This document shows, in pieces, positions 11,936 through 22,313 of a stretch of 64,000 nucleotides of DNA (position 1 is the first letter of the stretch; each line of letters opens with the position of its first letter). The stretch spans positions 25,572,501 to 25,636,500 of the forward strand of contig NC_080401.1 of NCBI RefSeq assembly GCF_030265065.1. The letters run 5' to 3'. The position numbers and the translations under genes are program-made. This DNA is from Corythoichthys intestinalis (taxonomy: Eukaryota; Chordata; Actinopteri; Syngnathiformes; Syngnathidae). The notes beneath the pieces were generated by a model. It searched no databases. It worked only from the letters and a program-made list of their open reading frames with translations, and was not told the DNA's origin.

Positions 11936-13722
11936 CTTGGGGTCAGACAAATGGAACTATGCATGAATAGCATGTGGTTGACAATATTTGACAGAATAAT
12001 TTCTTTATTAGGTGGGATCACATGCTTGTCCATTTTAGCAGTCAGCATCACATACAGGGAGAACATTTGGGTAAGAGCTGGTGTGATTCATTTTGGACAT
12101 CCTTTTTGCCCACACATCCAAAAATCTCTCTGGAACCTTTTCCAACGGGCACGAGTGTCAGTTTTTCTCTCTCCTAATAACTGCTTGCTGTTCATTGTGT
12201 GACCTACTTTATAAATCCTTCACTTGCACGTTTCAGTGGGGATTCAAATGTGAAGCCACAACAATACTCACATTTCACAAATAGAGAATGAGAAAACCAT
12301 GGCAACAGGACAGCGGCAGCAATGCAATGAATGTAGCCTTGGAGATTTATCTATCATTTATCTTATTCAGAGAGCTAAAGTATAATCTTAAATCTTATCT
12401 TCGTTCATCTTCCAACTTTTTAAGCTGAAATATTTAATCAATTTAAAAACATTTTGGGTGTAGTGTATTTATTGTACTGTTATGATACAAAAAATTATAT
12501 TTTCAAAAAAGGTTTTGTGTACATTCAGTAAGCAAAAGTGGGGCATTCTTCATTACGCCTTCACGAACAAATAGCTATAAAATATGTCGCTACTGTAACT
12601 GTCAAGAAGAACCATAAAGTCACAAAAGGTCCAACATAAATCAATACAAGATGCTTGTCAGTTTCCAATTCGTTTCTATATTTAACCTCCCCACCCAACA
12701 GCTATAACTTGTATAACTACAAAGCTCATCAGGATGTCCCGATCGCATATTTTTGCACCCGAGTCACCTGATTTTGACAATCTGCCGAAATAGAGTGGCG
12801 ATCTGATACCAAGAAAAAAAAATGTTACAGTACTGTACTGTTTACAGTACATCCTTTTTCACTTTTTGCAAAGTATAAAACGTATATCTATATATTTTGG
12901 CAATGCCATTGAATTTCTGGATTATTTTGTTTACGTTTTAGCCCTTTGAAGATTTTTTTTTTTTTTTTACTTCAAAAAAAAATTCTGATCTTTCTGAAAA
13001 ATGTCACGATCGGCCCGATTTTCAATCAAGTGATCGGCTCGGGGACATCCCTAAAAGCTAGTGTTGTAATTTTCATAAGAAAAGGATTTCTTTCTTTTTA
13101 TTTGGTGTGCATTTTGCTTTTTTTAATTACCGGAAAATGTTTTGAATTGTGAAAAAAATAAAATACAGTGCACTATCTTCTGTGTAACTTGCTTAAATTG
13201 CAAACATGAAAACTCCCAGCAAATTACGGCTTATAAATTTATGGATTATAAAATATATAATATAAATGGCTAAAATGTAAAATGCAGTTGTTTTCAACAC
13301 TTACCAACATTAGTTGGGAAGATATTTTCATTGTTGATCTGTACCTCTATCCAGTCCATGAGAAGGCTCATGTATTTAGGAGCTGACAGCGCTGTGGGCC
13401 TCCTGTACTTGTGCTCGTCCTGCCAGCGATATTCATACTTGGGCCCGCCGGACATTACGGGGCATGTCTTGTCGGTGCAAGAGTCGCTGATGGTGCCATA
13501 GATGAGGTTGATACGGTTGAAGAAGTCGACAACATGGACGGCGACCCAGTCGTTGAGGTCCTCCCCGTGGGGAAGCTGAACAGCCTGCTTCAGGTCCAAG
13601 CCGGCATTCAATGAGGCCTGGGCCTTCTTGTGCAGCTCAAAACGCTGTGTGCCTGGCTCAAACTTGCGCTTGGGCCGGAATGTCCTATCTTTGTTAAAAA
13701 CTTGTTTCAGGGCCATCGACAT
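11733..13722 (-). CDS. mob3a: MOB3 family kinase-regulator protein (3' end outside window)
   Basis: MOB proteins are small globular adaptors that bind and regulate NDR/LATS or MST kinases of Hippo-type signalling. MOB3 paralogues bind MST1 in mammals. Two exons are visible: 13305-13722 (139 codons plus one base) and 11733-11935 (67 codons). They join in phase at a glycine codon with donor GTAAGT. The ATG at 13722 gives the family N-terminus [12 protein letters not shown]. The Mob1/phocein fold is covered: CTDKTC supplies zinc cysteines, and HVYIHH with CYKHFYYF the histidine region. The frame reaches ELEPL at residue 207 and then meets a consensus donor. The family normally ends about ten residues later (KEMTxxMCH), and that exon is not found in the window. 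MOB3A and MOB3B are hard to separate by eye; I lean to A. Confidence 0.9.
11936..13304 (-). other. mob3 intron 1
   Basis: A 1369-bp intron. It contains a short MITE at 12731-13052 (ends AGGATGTCCCGATCG and, inverted, AGGGATGTCCCCGAG) related to the one at 3445-3909. The rest is AT-rich. Confidence 0.7.
12731..13052. mobile_element. Short MITE in mob3 intron
   Basis: Terminal inverted repeats AGGATGTCCCGATCG and AGGGATGTCCCCGAGCC enclose about 320 bp with no coding capacity. Same family as 3445-3909. Confidence 0.5.
13305..13722 (-). CDS. mob3a: mob3 coding exon 1
   Basis: Encodes residues 1-139 plus the first base of a glycine codon. It ends GTTG followed by GTAAGT. I chose the ATG at 13722 over an upstream in-frame ATG at 13758 because MOB3 proteins begin MS(M/I/N)xLKQVF. 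The upstream 12 codons are then 5' UTR. Confidence 0.9.
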
Positions 13723-13964
13723 GGTTGAGTGCAGAGATCCCGGGTAGATAGCTTTCAAGTGTGGGGTAAATTAGTTACTGTTATAATGGAAGCAGTCAAA
13801 AGATGGTTATTCAATGGATGCTTTGGGGTGTTTTTTTACGTTCTGTAAGGAGAGGAAAGTGGGGAAAAAAATGGGGGTTGGTTAGCAAAGCGTACCTCAG
13901 AGTGTCGTATGTGTACCAAATGGGGTATGCGAGCCCCCTGAAGTTGTACGCAAAAGTATAACTA

Positions 13965-16015
13965 CCATAATTTTCGGACTATAAGCCACTATTTTTTTTC
14001 TATAATTTTGAATCCTGCGGCTAATAGTCAAGTGCGGCTTATTTGATGATTTATTGGGTTAATACAGTACTTCTCAAATAGTGGGGCTCGCCCCCCTGGG
14101 GGGGCGCAGAGCGATGCCGGGGGGGGCGCATGTGTCCTCGGGGAACATACTTTTTTCTTTTTTTTTTTTTTTGCCGGACTGGAATTTAGTGTACTTGCAC
14201 ATCCACTCAGTGGGTGGCAGTGGCGCTCTCATTTTCAGAGTGCGTGCAGTATTTTTGAACTAAGGAAGAGCACTAAGCACACAGAAAACAGATATGAAGA
14301 GGAGCGCGCCGCCGCCGTTTTAGAAAGCCGTTTTCCGACTGGACTCACTCACGCAGCGACCCACTGTCTTGTCCGGTTTTCACGTCGCCGCCCGAGAAGT
14401 GCCATTTTCGGCTTGGGATCGTCACGACGACCGCCCTCACCTACGGTTCTACCTCGGCCGCCGAGAATGCGCTTTTTTCGTGCCGTTTGTCTTTTAGCTT
14501 TGACTTTTAATACAATGGGTGATGAGGAAAGACCACTGTTTACTGTGTCTAAAAATAATTACAGCGGACTGTCAGAAGCCAAATCAATTAAGACGCCACT
14601 TAAAGACATTCGACCCCAATCTCATTGATAAGCCGCTTGATTGTTTTTCAGCAAAAACGTGCCGAATATTGCCAACAATCGTCCTGCTTTGTCAGTGTTA
14701 TATCAATAAACCAGTGAGCATTGTTAGCATGCTCATTGCAAAATGACTCCACACCATTGCAAAGGAGGTAATACTGAGTGTGAGCAGCAAAAATAAAAAC
14801 TGTCCTTCTGTCCAAGGACACTTTTTTTCTCCTTTATTCATTTTTGTTTTTTCGGTCAAATTTTTTGGCATATTGTCCTCATGAGTGAATGTTTCTAATC
14901 AATTTGAATTTGTTATTATTTACGGATTTTATTACATTTTATTTTTCTGTATCAAATGGTCAAAAATGTACCTTGAGTGTATTTTTACAGTTTGAATGTG
15001 ACTTTTTTTTTTTAATTCGGGCAAATTGATGCACGTCAAGTCTTCTCTGTTACAAACAAAACAATGTTAATAAAGTTATACTTTATTATAAGTTGATCTA
15101 TGTTACTTTTTTTCTTTATTAGGAAAAAAAGGACAGAATGTTAGGCAGATGCGTATTTATAATAGTAATTTTATAGGCAAATAATACTATTTACAGTGGC
15201 GGCAGAGAGTTTGGGGGGGCGCGAAACATTTACGTCTTGCTTGGGGGGGCGTAACAGAAAATAATTGAGAAGCACTGGGTTAATAGGTAACACTTTATTT
15301 AACAGCAGCGTCATTAGACTGCCATGAGACAGTCATAATTATAACATGACACTATCATGGGCATTAATGAATGCATATGACATCATTAACTGTCATCCAA
15401 CAAATTATGATACTATCTCAGATCTTTTACATCCATTCAAAAGTGAGATAATTTGCCGGATGACACTAAATTATATCTGTTATAAGCATTTATTACTGCT
15501 CATGGCAGTGTCATGTCGTAATTATGATGGTCTTATGACAGTCTTATGGTGCCACTGCCAAAAAAAGTGTTACCAAATACCATAACTAGCAATAAATTAA
15601 ACAACTTGAACAGTAATTAAATAAATTATTAGCACAAAACATGAATTTTGTCTGTAGTGCCGCAATGCATGCAAGGAGGCATGTTGGACGACAACAGTGT
15701 TGACAGCAGAGGTTGACTTTCTCCCTCAAGTGAGCAGTAATGGCCAAATGAAGCTTCTCGAAGCAATGAAGCCTTGCAGCCAATTGGTTCAAAGCTTCAT
15801 TGGTGTTCATTTTTTTGTTATGACAATCTTATGATGCTGCTGTCTAATAAAGTGTTACTGGTTAATATGTTTTGGTGTAAATATCCTATAATACGCTGAG
15901 GACAGCGGCGGCTTATAGTCCAATGCGGCTTATCTTTGAACAAATGCCCTTTTTGTGTCAAATTTGGTTGGTGGCGGCTTGTAGTGAGGTGCGGCTTATA
16001 GTCTGAAAGTTACAG
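13965..16015. mobile_element. 'CCGTAATTTTCGGAC' family element, copy 2, with hAT insertion
   Basis: It begins after TA with CCATAATTTTCGGAC and ends, inverted, CTGTAACTTTCAGAC before TA. The body matches copy 1, including the 'tttatttaacagcagcg' and 'aataaagtgttac' blocks. It is interrupted at GGTTAATA by a 1.2-kb hAT element (14065-15277). Confidence 0.7.
14065..15277 (+). mobile_element. BED-type hAT element, 1213 bp, deleted inside
   Basis: Ends are CAGTACTTCTCAAATAG and, inverted, CAGTGCTTCTCAATTA. The flanks are a perfect 8-bp duplication GGTTAATA at 14057-14064 and 15278-15285, diagnostic of hAT. Around 14520-14680 one frame resembles the BED zinc finger of ZBED5/SCAND3-like hAT proteins (CLLCLKIITAD, PNQLRRHLKTF, IDKPLDCF). 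The catalytic region is absent, so the copy is non-autonomous. A second copy in the other orientation is at 58779-59672. Confidence 0.8.
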
Positions 16016-17452
16016 TAAATTCAATTCAAAATAAAATGAAATGCATAGATTTAAAACAAAACGATATTTCAAACATATTAGAATGAGTTAAAATATATAA
16101 GTATTTTAAAGGCAGATGTGAAAGCAGAATTTGTGGAGTTCAGTTATAATTAAAATTTAGGTAACATAAATTTGCATTCATAATCTGCAAGCAAGGTGAC
16201 GGTAAATTCAATTTTTACATGCAAGTTTCATTCTTCATGTAGTCCCTCTAAATTTAATAGGTTCAAACTGTATGTTATGGCAGCCCAAAAATGTGAAATA
16301 TGTTGTTTTAGGACTAAGAATTTTGCCTAGTCTTTGATGAGCACTTCAATCGATTATAATATTCTGTGGTAGTTTATTTTCAATATGACTGGGGCACGGT
16401 AAAGGAGAAAAAAATGGTTCTATTAGGTGTATAAAAAAACAATAAAAAAATAAAAAATAAACATAGCCAGAAAGTGTGCAAGAATGAAATGATTACCAAT
16501 ATTGTTCATCTTTCTATGCCAGTGGCGTATGGGACAAAGCATGTAATTTCCCATCAAATGTCAGGCGGTACAAAAACCTGCATCCACCTGTTGCCTTTAC
16601 ACAACAGAATAAATCTACTTCATGATGTTCAAGCAATGCAAGGTCAGATTTTAACCTGAGTGGAAAAATTGAAACAATATCATCCTTATTTCAGTGTTCA
16701 TGCTTTTCGCTTGGTATTGTTTGATTTTTCTCATGTAAAATGGAGGCCTTGGCTAAATAAAGGTTGAGAAACACTGGTTGAGTAGATTACACAACATCAG
16801 CATCTGTGTCCCACTTTTGACACTGACAGGACTAATCTTACATGCATGCTTAATGGATGTAAAATATTTTAATCGCTGTTGTAGTTAAAACGTCTCGGAT
16901 GGGGTAAATTGGAGGGAAGTCGAACATTTTGGGGGGAAACACACACACAAAAACAACAGCCCTAAATTCTCAATATAAAAACTTGAATTGCAAAAGGGTA
17001 ATCTTGCGTTTACGACGTTCTACACAATGACTCATTTTCTATTTCAAGCCCTAATCTCGCCATAAAACTAAAGAATGCTCGGAATGACAATAAAACCATG
17101 CGAAACCTTCTTTCGACGATAAAATGGAACGCTAAAACATGCTTGCTTATATTTCACGTTTGGTAAGTGCATTTTATTTGAAAACAGTCAAAATTTCCAC
17201 GATTGTTTCCGACAAGAAAGCAGGAGATTAAAACAGTGAAGCGCATGACGACTGTACCAACTTTGTATGACGAGGCTAGCTAACCTGTTTGAACTTGTTG
17301 CTTCGGATACGCCAAGAAAACGAAATACTTCGATTTTTCAGCCAAACTAAAGTCATATTGTACATATATTCGGAAGAAAACAGACGATATATCAAAGGCA
17401 AGATCATACGATGACGAAATCGCTGAGCAGAAAGCTACTTTTCCGAACTTAC
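16016..17452. other. Intergenic, nothing recognised
   Basis: AT-rich DNA upstream of mob3. I see no exon or assignable repeat. Confidence 0.35.
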
Positions 17453-17500
17453 TTGTTCCGCCTTCCTCTTCCGCCAATTGCCTTTGATACTTTGTCCAAA
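17453..17500 (-). promoter_or_regulatory. Possible untranslated first exon of mob3
   Basis: On the minus strand a GC-richer stretch (GGCGGAAGAGGAAGGCGGAA) runs into a consensus donor GTAAGT at 17447-17452. It lies 3.7 kb upstream of the mob3 ATG on the same strand. This is inference only. No matching acceptor has been proven just upstream of the ATG. Confidence 0.25.
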
Positions 17501-18128
17501 GTTGCTACCAAGCTATAGATACTTTTTTATCGATAACGTACAAATACCAAAATGCAAATGTCTAATTAAATTCATGCTGTATCTGCTATAAATTCCACAA
17601 ACATTACAGTTGAGTAAATGAAAGCAGCTAACGTCAGACTCCTCCCTTCTCAAATGAAAAGTAACATCAAGAAGTTACGGTTACGGTTATTTAGACTTCC
17701 GGTATGTACGTTCAAAATAATGGCTTTAGAATTCGGCCTTGCCAAAACAACTCAAACCAAAAGTAAAACGCCCTTAAGGTTTTGCACTGTACTTTCAACT
17801 TAATTTGAAAGGAATGCCCTTTTCCATGAACTTCCTATTAAATCAACCCTCACACATTTCTAATGTCTAAGATTGTCACGAAATCCTTACTTTGTCCCTG
17901 ATGTTCATGTTCTTGAGGAGGACACAAACTAATATTGCTCTTCCTCTGTTATTCGTTGATGGATCACAATGAAATTTGCTAGGTCAATTATCAACATGCA
18001 CTGTATACGCATTGATCATTTTTTATTTTCTTTAAGGGCTAATTAATTCCATTAATTAATACTACAATTAAAATTGCTACTCCCCCTGGGTTCGTGGACT
18101 GCTACAATGAAATTTGGTAGCCTATGTA
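17501..18128. other. Intergenic, nothing recognised
   Basis: No gene or repeat identified before the Tc1 cluster. Confidence 0.35.
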
Positions 18129-18189
18129 CAGTGCCCTCCATAATTATTGGCACCCCTGAAAAAGATGTGTTTTTAGCTTCTAATATATA

Positions 18190-19790
18190 CAGTGCCTTGC
18201 AAAAGTATTCGGCCCCCTTGAACCTTGCAACCTTTCGCCACATTTCAGGCTTCAAACATAAAGATATAAAATTTTATTTTTTGTCAAGAATCAACAACAA
18301 GTGGGACACAATCGTGAAGTGGAACAAAATTTATTGGATAATTTGAACTTTTTTAACAAATAAAAAACTGAAAAGTGGGGCGTGCAATATTATTCGGCCC
18401 CCTTGCGTTAATACTTTGTAGCGCCACCTTTTGCTCCAATTACAGCTGCAAGTCGCTTGGGGTATGTTTCTATCAGTTTTGCACATCGAGAGACTGACAT
18501 TCTTGCCCATTCTTCCTTGCAAAACAGCTCGAGCTCAGTGAGGTTGGATGGAGAGTGTTTGTGAACAGCAGTCTTCAGCTCTTTCCACAGATTCTCGATT
18601 GGATTCAGGTCTGGACTTTGACTTGGCCGTTCTAACACCTGGATACGTTTATTTTTTAACCATTCCATTGTAGATTTGGCTTTATGTTTTGGATCATTGT
18701 CCTGTTGGAAGATAAATCTCCGTCCCAGTCTCTGGTCTTGTGCAGATACCAACAGGTTTTCTTCCAGAATGTTCCTGTATTTGGCTGCATCCATCTTCCC
18801 GTCAATTTTAACCATCTTCCCTGTCCCTGCTGAAGAAAAGCAGGCCCAAACCATGATGCTGCCACCACCATGTTTGACAGTGGGGATGGTGTGTTCAGGG
18901 TGATGAGCTGTGTTGCTTTTACGCCAAATGTATCGTTTTGCATTGTGGCCAAAAAGTTCAATTTTGGTTTCATCTGACCAGAGCACCTTCTTCCACATGT
19001 TTGGTGTGTCTCCCAGGTGGCTTGTGGCAAACTTTAAACGAGACTTTTTATGGATATCTTTGAGAAATGGCTTTCTTCTTGCCACTCATCCATAAAGGCC
19101 AGATTTGTGCAGTGTACGACTGATTGTTGTCCTATGGACAGACTCTCCCACCTCAGCTGTAGATCTCTGCAGCTCATCCAGAGTGATCATGGGCCTCTTG
19201 GCTGCATCTCTGATCAGTTTTCTCCTTGTTTGAGAAGAAAGTTTGGAAGGACAGCCGGGTCTTGGTAGATTTGCAGTGGTCTGATGCTCCTTCCATTTCA
19301 ATATGATGGCTTGCACAGTGCTCCTTGAGATGTTTAAAGTTTGGGAAATCTTTTTGTATCCAAATCCGGCTTTAAACTTCTCCACAACAGTATCTCGGAC
19401 CTGCCTGGTGTGTTCCTTGGTTTTCATCATGCTCTCTGCACTTTAAACAGAACCCTGAGACTATCACAGAGCAGGTGCATTTATACGGAGACTTGATTAC
19501 ACACAGGTGGATTCTATTTATCATCATCGGTCATTTAGGACAACATTGGATCATTCCGAGATCCTCACTGAACTTCTGGAGTGAGTTTGCTGCACTGAAA
19601 GTAAAGGGGCCGAATAATATTGCACGCCCCACTTTTCAGTTTTTTATTTGTTAAAAAAGTTTAAATTATCCAATAAATGTTGTTCCACTTCACGATTGTG
19701 TCCCGCTTGTTGATTCTTGACAAAAAAATTAAATTTCATATCTTTATGTTTGAAGCCTGAAATGTGGCGAAAGGTTGCAAGATTCAAGGG
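18190..19790 (-). mobile_element. Tc1/mariner element A
   Basis: The left end is CAGTGCCTTGCAAAAGTATT after TA. The right end is cut about 40 bp short, where the SINE begins. It is the same family as element B (61642-63269), with subterminal repeats such as 'ccttgaa-cttgcaacctttcgcc'. It contains a nearly whole transposase frame (18408-19430). It is inserted in an AT stretch of the fold-back element. Confidence 0.9.
18408..19430 (-). pseudogene. Tc1 transposase, one nonsense codon
   Basis: A DDE transposase that cuts and pastes Tc1/mariner DNA at TA sites. The frame is 340 codons, the normal Tc1 size. The N-terminal paired-like helix-turn-helix region (KISQTLNISRSTVQAII) is followed by a GRPR-like basic patch (here PGCPSKLS). 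The catalytic triad is visible as [19 protein letters not shown] and SPDLNPIENLW (DD34E type). The end is GAKGGATKY. One in-frame TGA at about 19086 separates residues 1-114 from the rest; apart from that I see no frameshift. The close match to copy B suggests recent activity of the family. Confidence 0.9.
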
Positions 19791-20130
19791 GTATGCACGG
19801 TGGCTGAGTGGTTAGCACGTTCAATCCCGGGCTCCGCCCTCCCTCTGTGGAGTTTGCATGTTCTCCCCGTGCCTGCGTGTGTTTCCTCCGGGAACTCCGG
19901 TTTCCTCCCACATCCCAAAAACTTGCATGGTAGGCTGATTGAACACTCTAAATTGTCCGTAGGTATGAGTGTGTGCGTTAATGGTTGTATGTCTCCTTGT
20001 GCCCTGCGATTGGTTGGCAACCAGTTCAGGGTGTCCCCTGCCTACTGCCCGTAGTTAGCTGGGATAGGCTCCAGCACCTCCGCGACCCTCGTGAGGAAAA
20101 GCGGCATGGAAAATGAATGAATGAATGAAT
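19791..20130 (+). mobile_element. tRNA-derived SINE
   Basis: It starts near 'gcacggtggctgagtggttagcacg', an A-box-like tRNA head, followed by a degenerate B box ('gttcaatcccggg'). The body contains 'gcatgttctccccgtgcctg' and 'ccctgcgattgg', and the tail is (GAAT)n. A second copy is at 33549-33880. The short-repeat tail points to mobilisation by an RTE-type LINE. Confidence 0.8.
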
Positions 20131-20137
20131 ATATATA

Positions 20138-21084
20138 CAGTGCTGCTCAAAAGTTTGTGAACCCCCTCAACATTTTGGAATTTTCTATTATTTCAACCTG
20201 ATTTCCTAATCAATCAATTCAGTAGTTTTTTTTTGTTTTTTTAACAGTTGTGTTGTCGAGACTAAATTAAAAAGAGTTTTCATCAACTGATGTAGGTACA
20301 AAATTGAACTGTTTGGTCACAACCAAAACCGCCATGTCTGGCGAAAAGTCAACACTGCATACCACCAAAAGAACCTTCTCCCAACAGTGAAGCATGGAGG
20401 TGGGAATGTCAAGATCTGGGCTTGCTTTTCATCCTCAGGACCTGGACAACTCCACATAGTCCAGGGAATCATGAATTCTGAGGAATATTGTCAAATCCTA
20501 GAACATAACCTGACGCCATCTGTTTTGAAGTTAAAGCTTGGCAGAAGGTGGATCATGCAACATGATAACGATCCAAAGCATTCCAGCAATACAACCAAGG
20601 AATGGCTGAAAAAGAAGAAGATTCGTGTTCTGGACTGGCCCAGTCAAAGTCCTGACCTAAATCCCATTGAAATGCTGTGGCGGGACCTGAAGCGAGCAGT
20701 TCATGCCAGACGCCCATCAAACCTCTCTCAACTGACTGCGTTCTGCAAGGAAGAATGGGCAAAAATCCCCCAAAGTAGATGTGAGAGGCTGATTAGTCAC
20801 TACAGAAACCGTTTGGTTGAGGTAATCTCTGCAAAAGGAGGCGCAATATCCTATTAACTGAAGGGGTTCACATACTTTTGCACACATGATATCTGAGTTT
20901 TTCTTAAATCAACCACTTTTGTTAAATAAAGAATGACAATATAACTATTTCTTTTGTTTCAGTCCATTATTTGGAATGTCAGTATTGTGGATTTGGGTAT
21001 AACTTAACATTTAATAAGGTTATTTTAGTTTTTTTTACAAAAAATCTGACCATCGCTGTGGGGTTCACAAACTTTCGAGCAGCA

Positions 21085-21087
<3 letters not shown>
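20138..21087 (+). mobile_element. Tc1-type element D, internally deleted
   Basis: Ends are CAGTGCTGCTCAAAAGTTTG and, inverted, CAGTGCTGCTCGAAAGTTTG, flanked by TA in AT microsatellites. Length 950 bp. Only the C-terminal half of the transposase remains (20387-20857): VKIWACFSSSGP, MQHDNDPKHSSN, SPDLNPIEMLWRDL, ending SAKGGAISY. It belongs to a different Tc1 subfamily from element A. Confidence 0.85.

Positions 21088-21140
<53 letters not shown>
21088..21140. repeat. (AT)n microsatellite
   Basis: An uninterrupted TA run of about 26 units adjoining the right end of element D. It was probably the target for nested TA insertions. Confidence 0.95.
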
Positions 21141-21142
<2 letters not shown>

Positions 21143-22170
21143 CAAATAATATGGAACCTTAATGGAAAAAAGAGAAAAATCCATTCAGTGGGGAAAAAAT
21201 CCCACATAAAGACAAAATTATTTGACATCAAATAATGTGTGTCACAATTATTAGCACCCCTGGTGTTAATACTTCGTACAACCCCCTTTTGCCAACAAAA
21301 CAAGGTCTGGGGACTGAGATGGCCATGGGAGGAGCTTGATTTTGTGTCTGGTGAACCATTTTTGTGTAGATTTGGCCATATAAGTATAACAACATTTACC
21401 ATGTTTAGGGTCATTGTCTTGCTGAAAGACCCAGTGACGACCCATCTTCAGCTTTCGGGCAGAGGGCAACATATTTTGATTTAAAATGTCCTGGTATTTC
21501 AAAGTATTCATGATGCCATGCATCCTAACAAGGTTCCCAGGGCCTTTGGAAGCAATACAGCATCACAAAAAAATACACACGGTCCCAAGCTTCAACTGGG
21601 ACCGTGTGCTTTGGTCAGATGAGACCAAGATTGAGCTTTTTGGCAACAAACACTCTAAGTGGGTCTGGCGTGCCACGAAAGATGCACCTGCTGAAAAGCA
21701 CCTCATACCCACTGTGAAGTATGGGGGTGGGTCAGTGATGCTGTGGGGCTGTTCTGCTTCCAAAGGCCCTGGGAACCTTGTTAGGGTGCATGGCATCATG
21801 AATGCTTTGAAATACCAGGACATTTTAAATCAAAATCTGTTGCCCTCTGCCCGAAAGCTGAAGATGGGTCGTCACTGGGTCTTTCAGCAAGACAATGACC
21901 CTAAACATATGGCATTATCTACACAGAATGGTTCACCAGACACAAAATCAAGCTCCTCCCATGGCCATCTCAGTCCCCAGACCTTGTTTTGTTGGCAAAA
22001 GGGGGTTGTACAAAGTATTAACACCAGGGGTGCTAATAATTGTGACACACATTATTTGATGTCAAATAATGTTTTCTTTATGTGGGATTTTTTCCCCACT
22101 GAATGAATGCACTTGTATTGAAGGTTGGATTTTTCTCTTTTTTTCCATTAAGGTCCCATATTATTTGAAT
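21141..22170. repeat. Long inverted repeat (hairpin) of the fold-back Tc1
   Basis: Arms at about 21141-21560 and 21735-22170 are near-complementary for about 420 bp with small indels. The spacer is about 175 bp. Both arms encode the transposase C-terminal region ('[19 protein letters not shown]', '[12 protein letters not shown]') in opposite directions. The spacer holds the [10 protein letters not shown] block on the plus strand and a small perfect stem, 'cacacggtccca'. Confidence 0.85.
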
Positions 22171-22313
22171 TAAAAAAAAATATATATATTAGAAGCTAAA
22201 AAACACATCTTTTTCAGGGGTGCCAATAATTATGGAGGGCACTGTATATTCCAGGGATGAATTTACATCGATCCTTGGACCCAGATCTTTTGGTTTTGTC
22301 TTAAAGCTGATTA

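Larger units (their letters stand above)
18129..22244. mobile_element. Fold-back Tc1-type element, interrupted by other elements
   Basis: The outer ends are CAGTGCCCTCCATAATTATT on both strands, each flanked by TA. The terminal pieces are 18129-18187 and 22180-22244. Between them are three insertions (18190-19790, 19791-20130, 20138-21087) and then the element's own long palindrome (21141-22170). The arms carry part of a Tc1 transposase facing both ways, so the element is a snap-back derivative rather than a plain MITE. Confidence 0.75.

Noticed and set aside
21486-22106. 206-codon frame as an active transposase
   Set aside because: It spans the spacer and one arm of the fold-back element, lacks the N-terminal DNA-binding part, and its end is out of register with the Tc1 C-terminus.
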